Shown here: in pieces, positions 32,818 to 33,458 of the stretch
How positions within the stretch are numbered: position 1 is the first letter of the stretch
How the letters are laid out: each line of letters opens with the position of its first letter
Assembly: GCA_029218425.1 (NCBI GenBank)
Contig: JAQXRH010000048.1
Location: 1-33,458 of the forward strand
Direction of reading: 5' to 3'
DNA length: 33,458 bases
From: Bacteroidales bacterium
Lineage (GTDB): Bacteria > Bacteroidota > Bacteroidia > Bacteroidales > Muribaculaceae
The notes under the pieces: model-generated
The model's database searches: none
The model's input: only the letters and a program-made list of their open reading frames with translations
Told to the model about the DNA's origin: nothing
Program-made: the position numbers and the translations under genes

Positions 32818-33458
32818 ATGATTAAGAGCGCGCTCGAGAAAGTAGTAAGTGAAGATTTGGCTGAAATCTGGTCGATTTTAACCAATGAGGAAAAACATCG
32901 TATAATTGATGCTTTTGAAATTCATAATTTCAAAAAAAATCAAATTATATATGCCGAAGGCGAAGCCCCCGAATACCTATGGTGCTTGTTGAAAGGAAAA
33001 GTCAAAAAGTTCAAAGAAGGTGTCGGCGGACGTGCACAAATCCTTCGTCTTATCCGTCCCGTTCAATATTTCGGCTATCGCGCTTACTTCGCCCATGAAC
33101 CATATGTGTCAAGCGCCAGCGCTTTCGAAGCTTCCACTTTAGGCGCTCTGCCTATGGAGTTGGTCATGGAGTTGATTCGCAACAACAACAATCTGGCGAT
33201 TTTCTTTATCAAAGAGCTTTCTCGCAATCTTGGTGGCTCTGACACTAAGATTGTTAATCTTACTCAAAAACACATCAGAGGACGCCTGGCCGAAGCCTTA
33301 ATCGTCCTGAAAGAAAACTACGGTTATGAGGATGACAATTCAACTCTGAAAATTTATATGGCCCGTGAAGATCTCGCAAATCTTTCCAACATGACCACTT
33401 CTAATGCAATCCGTACTCTTTCTGGTTTTGTCAACGAAAAGTTGATAACTGTCGATGG
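32818..33458 (+). CDS. Crp/Fnr-family transcriptional regulator (partial, runs off the window)
   Basis: Open from ATG 32818 to the window end, 213 codons. The N-terminal half is a cyclic-nucleotide-binding-like beta roll: FKKNQIIYAEGEAPEYLWCLLKGKVKKF, then LIRPVQYFGYRAYFAHEPYVSSASAFE. A dimer helix follows (ELIRNNNNLAIFFIKELSRNLG), then the C-terminal winged helix-turn-helix: RGRLAEALIVLKENYGY, and MAREDLANLSNMTTSNAIRTLSGFVNEKLI with its recognition helix. I see no Cys cluster for an Fnr-type iron-sulphur centre in this part. Typical length is about 220-230, so only the last residues are missing. It has its own promoter and an upstream palindrome that might be its operator. Ligand and regulon are unknown. 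Confidence 0.9.
   Translation, partial: MIKSALEKVVSEDLAEIWSILTNEEKHRIIDAFEIHNFKKNQIIYAEGEAPEYLWCLLKGKVKKFKEGVGGRAQILRLIRPVQYFGYRAYFAHEPYVSSASAFEASTLGALPMELVMELIRNNNNLAIFFIKELSRNLGGSDTKIVNLTQKHIRGRLAEALIVLKENYGYEDDNSTLKIYMAREDLANLSNMTTSNAIRTLSGFVNEKLITVD

Overview
The window looks like a chromosomal segment of a Bacteroidales bacterium, probably Muribaculaceae-like. Support comes from the gene families present (DUF4290, DUF5686, Bacteroidales-type NusB, YbbR next to YajC, a bifunctional ThrA beside an ApgM-like protein). It also comes from repeated matches to the Bacteroidetes promoter -7 element TAnnTTTG and from the lack of regular Shine-Dalgarno sequences. Nearly all genes are core housekeeping genes. 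I see no insertion sequence, prophage, CRISPR array, rRNA or tRNA.

Layout. (1) 1-7.7 kb, + strand: the 3' end of prfC, then a threonine operon thrA-apgM-thrC. ApgM probably supplies the homoserine kinase step. Three genes follow closely: a 110-aa unknown protein, a lysophospholipid acyltransferase and a nitrilase-family omega-amidase. (2) 7.7-14.7 kb, - strand: lpxK, purine nucleoside phosphorylase, thiL, an enlarged nusB, yajC, ybbR and coaE, divided by several promoters and hairpin terminators. (3) 14.9-24.5 kb, - strand: tetR-fabG, DUF4290, rimM, a small acidic protein, an OmpA-family protein, proS, and a umuD-umuC pair in which umuC runs in frame into a DUF5686 outer-membrane protein gene (1197 codons). 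(4) 24.7-32.3 kb, + strand: dacB, an acidic unknown protein, rsmI, a coiled-coil lipoprotein, ftsY, rimO and menF. (5) 32.3-33.5 kb: a 557-base gap with a candidate - strand non-coding RNA that has its own promoter, a long rod-like fold and a terminator. After it comes the start of a Crp/Fnr-family regulator that runs off the window.

Most notable points: the UmuC-DUF5686 fusion with a buried signal peptide; the structured RNA at 32.3-32.6 kb, which resembles 6S RNA in outline; an internal duplication that enlarges NusB; an ftsY promoter whose -33 box lies in the loop of the preceding terminator; a structured leader upstream of the DUF4290 gene; and a change in GC skew across the window consistent with a replication-terminus-type switch. 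All family assignments come from motif recognition in the translated sequence. No database search was possible.
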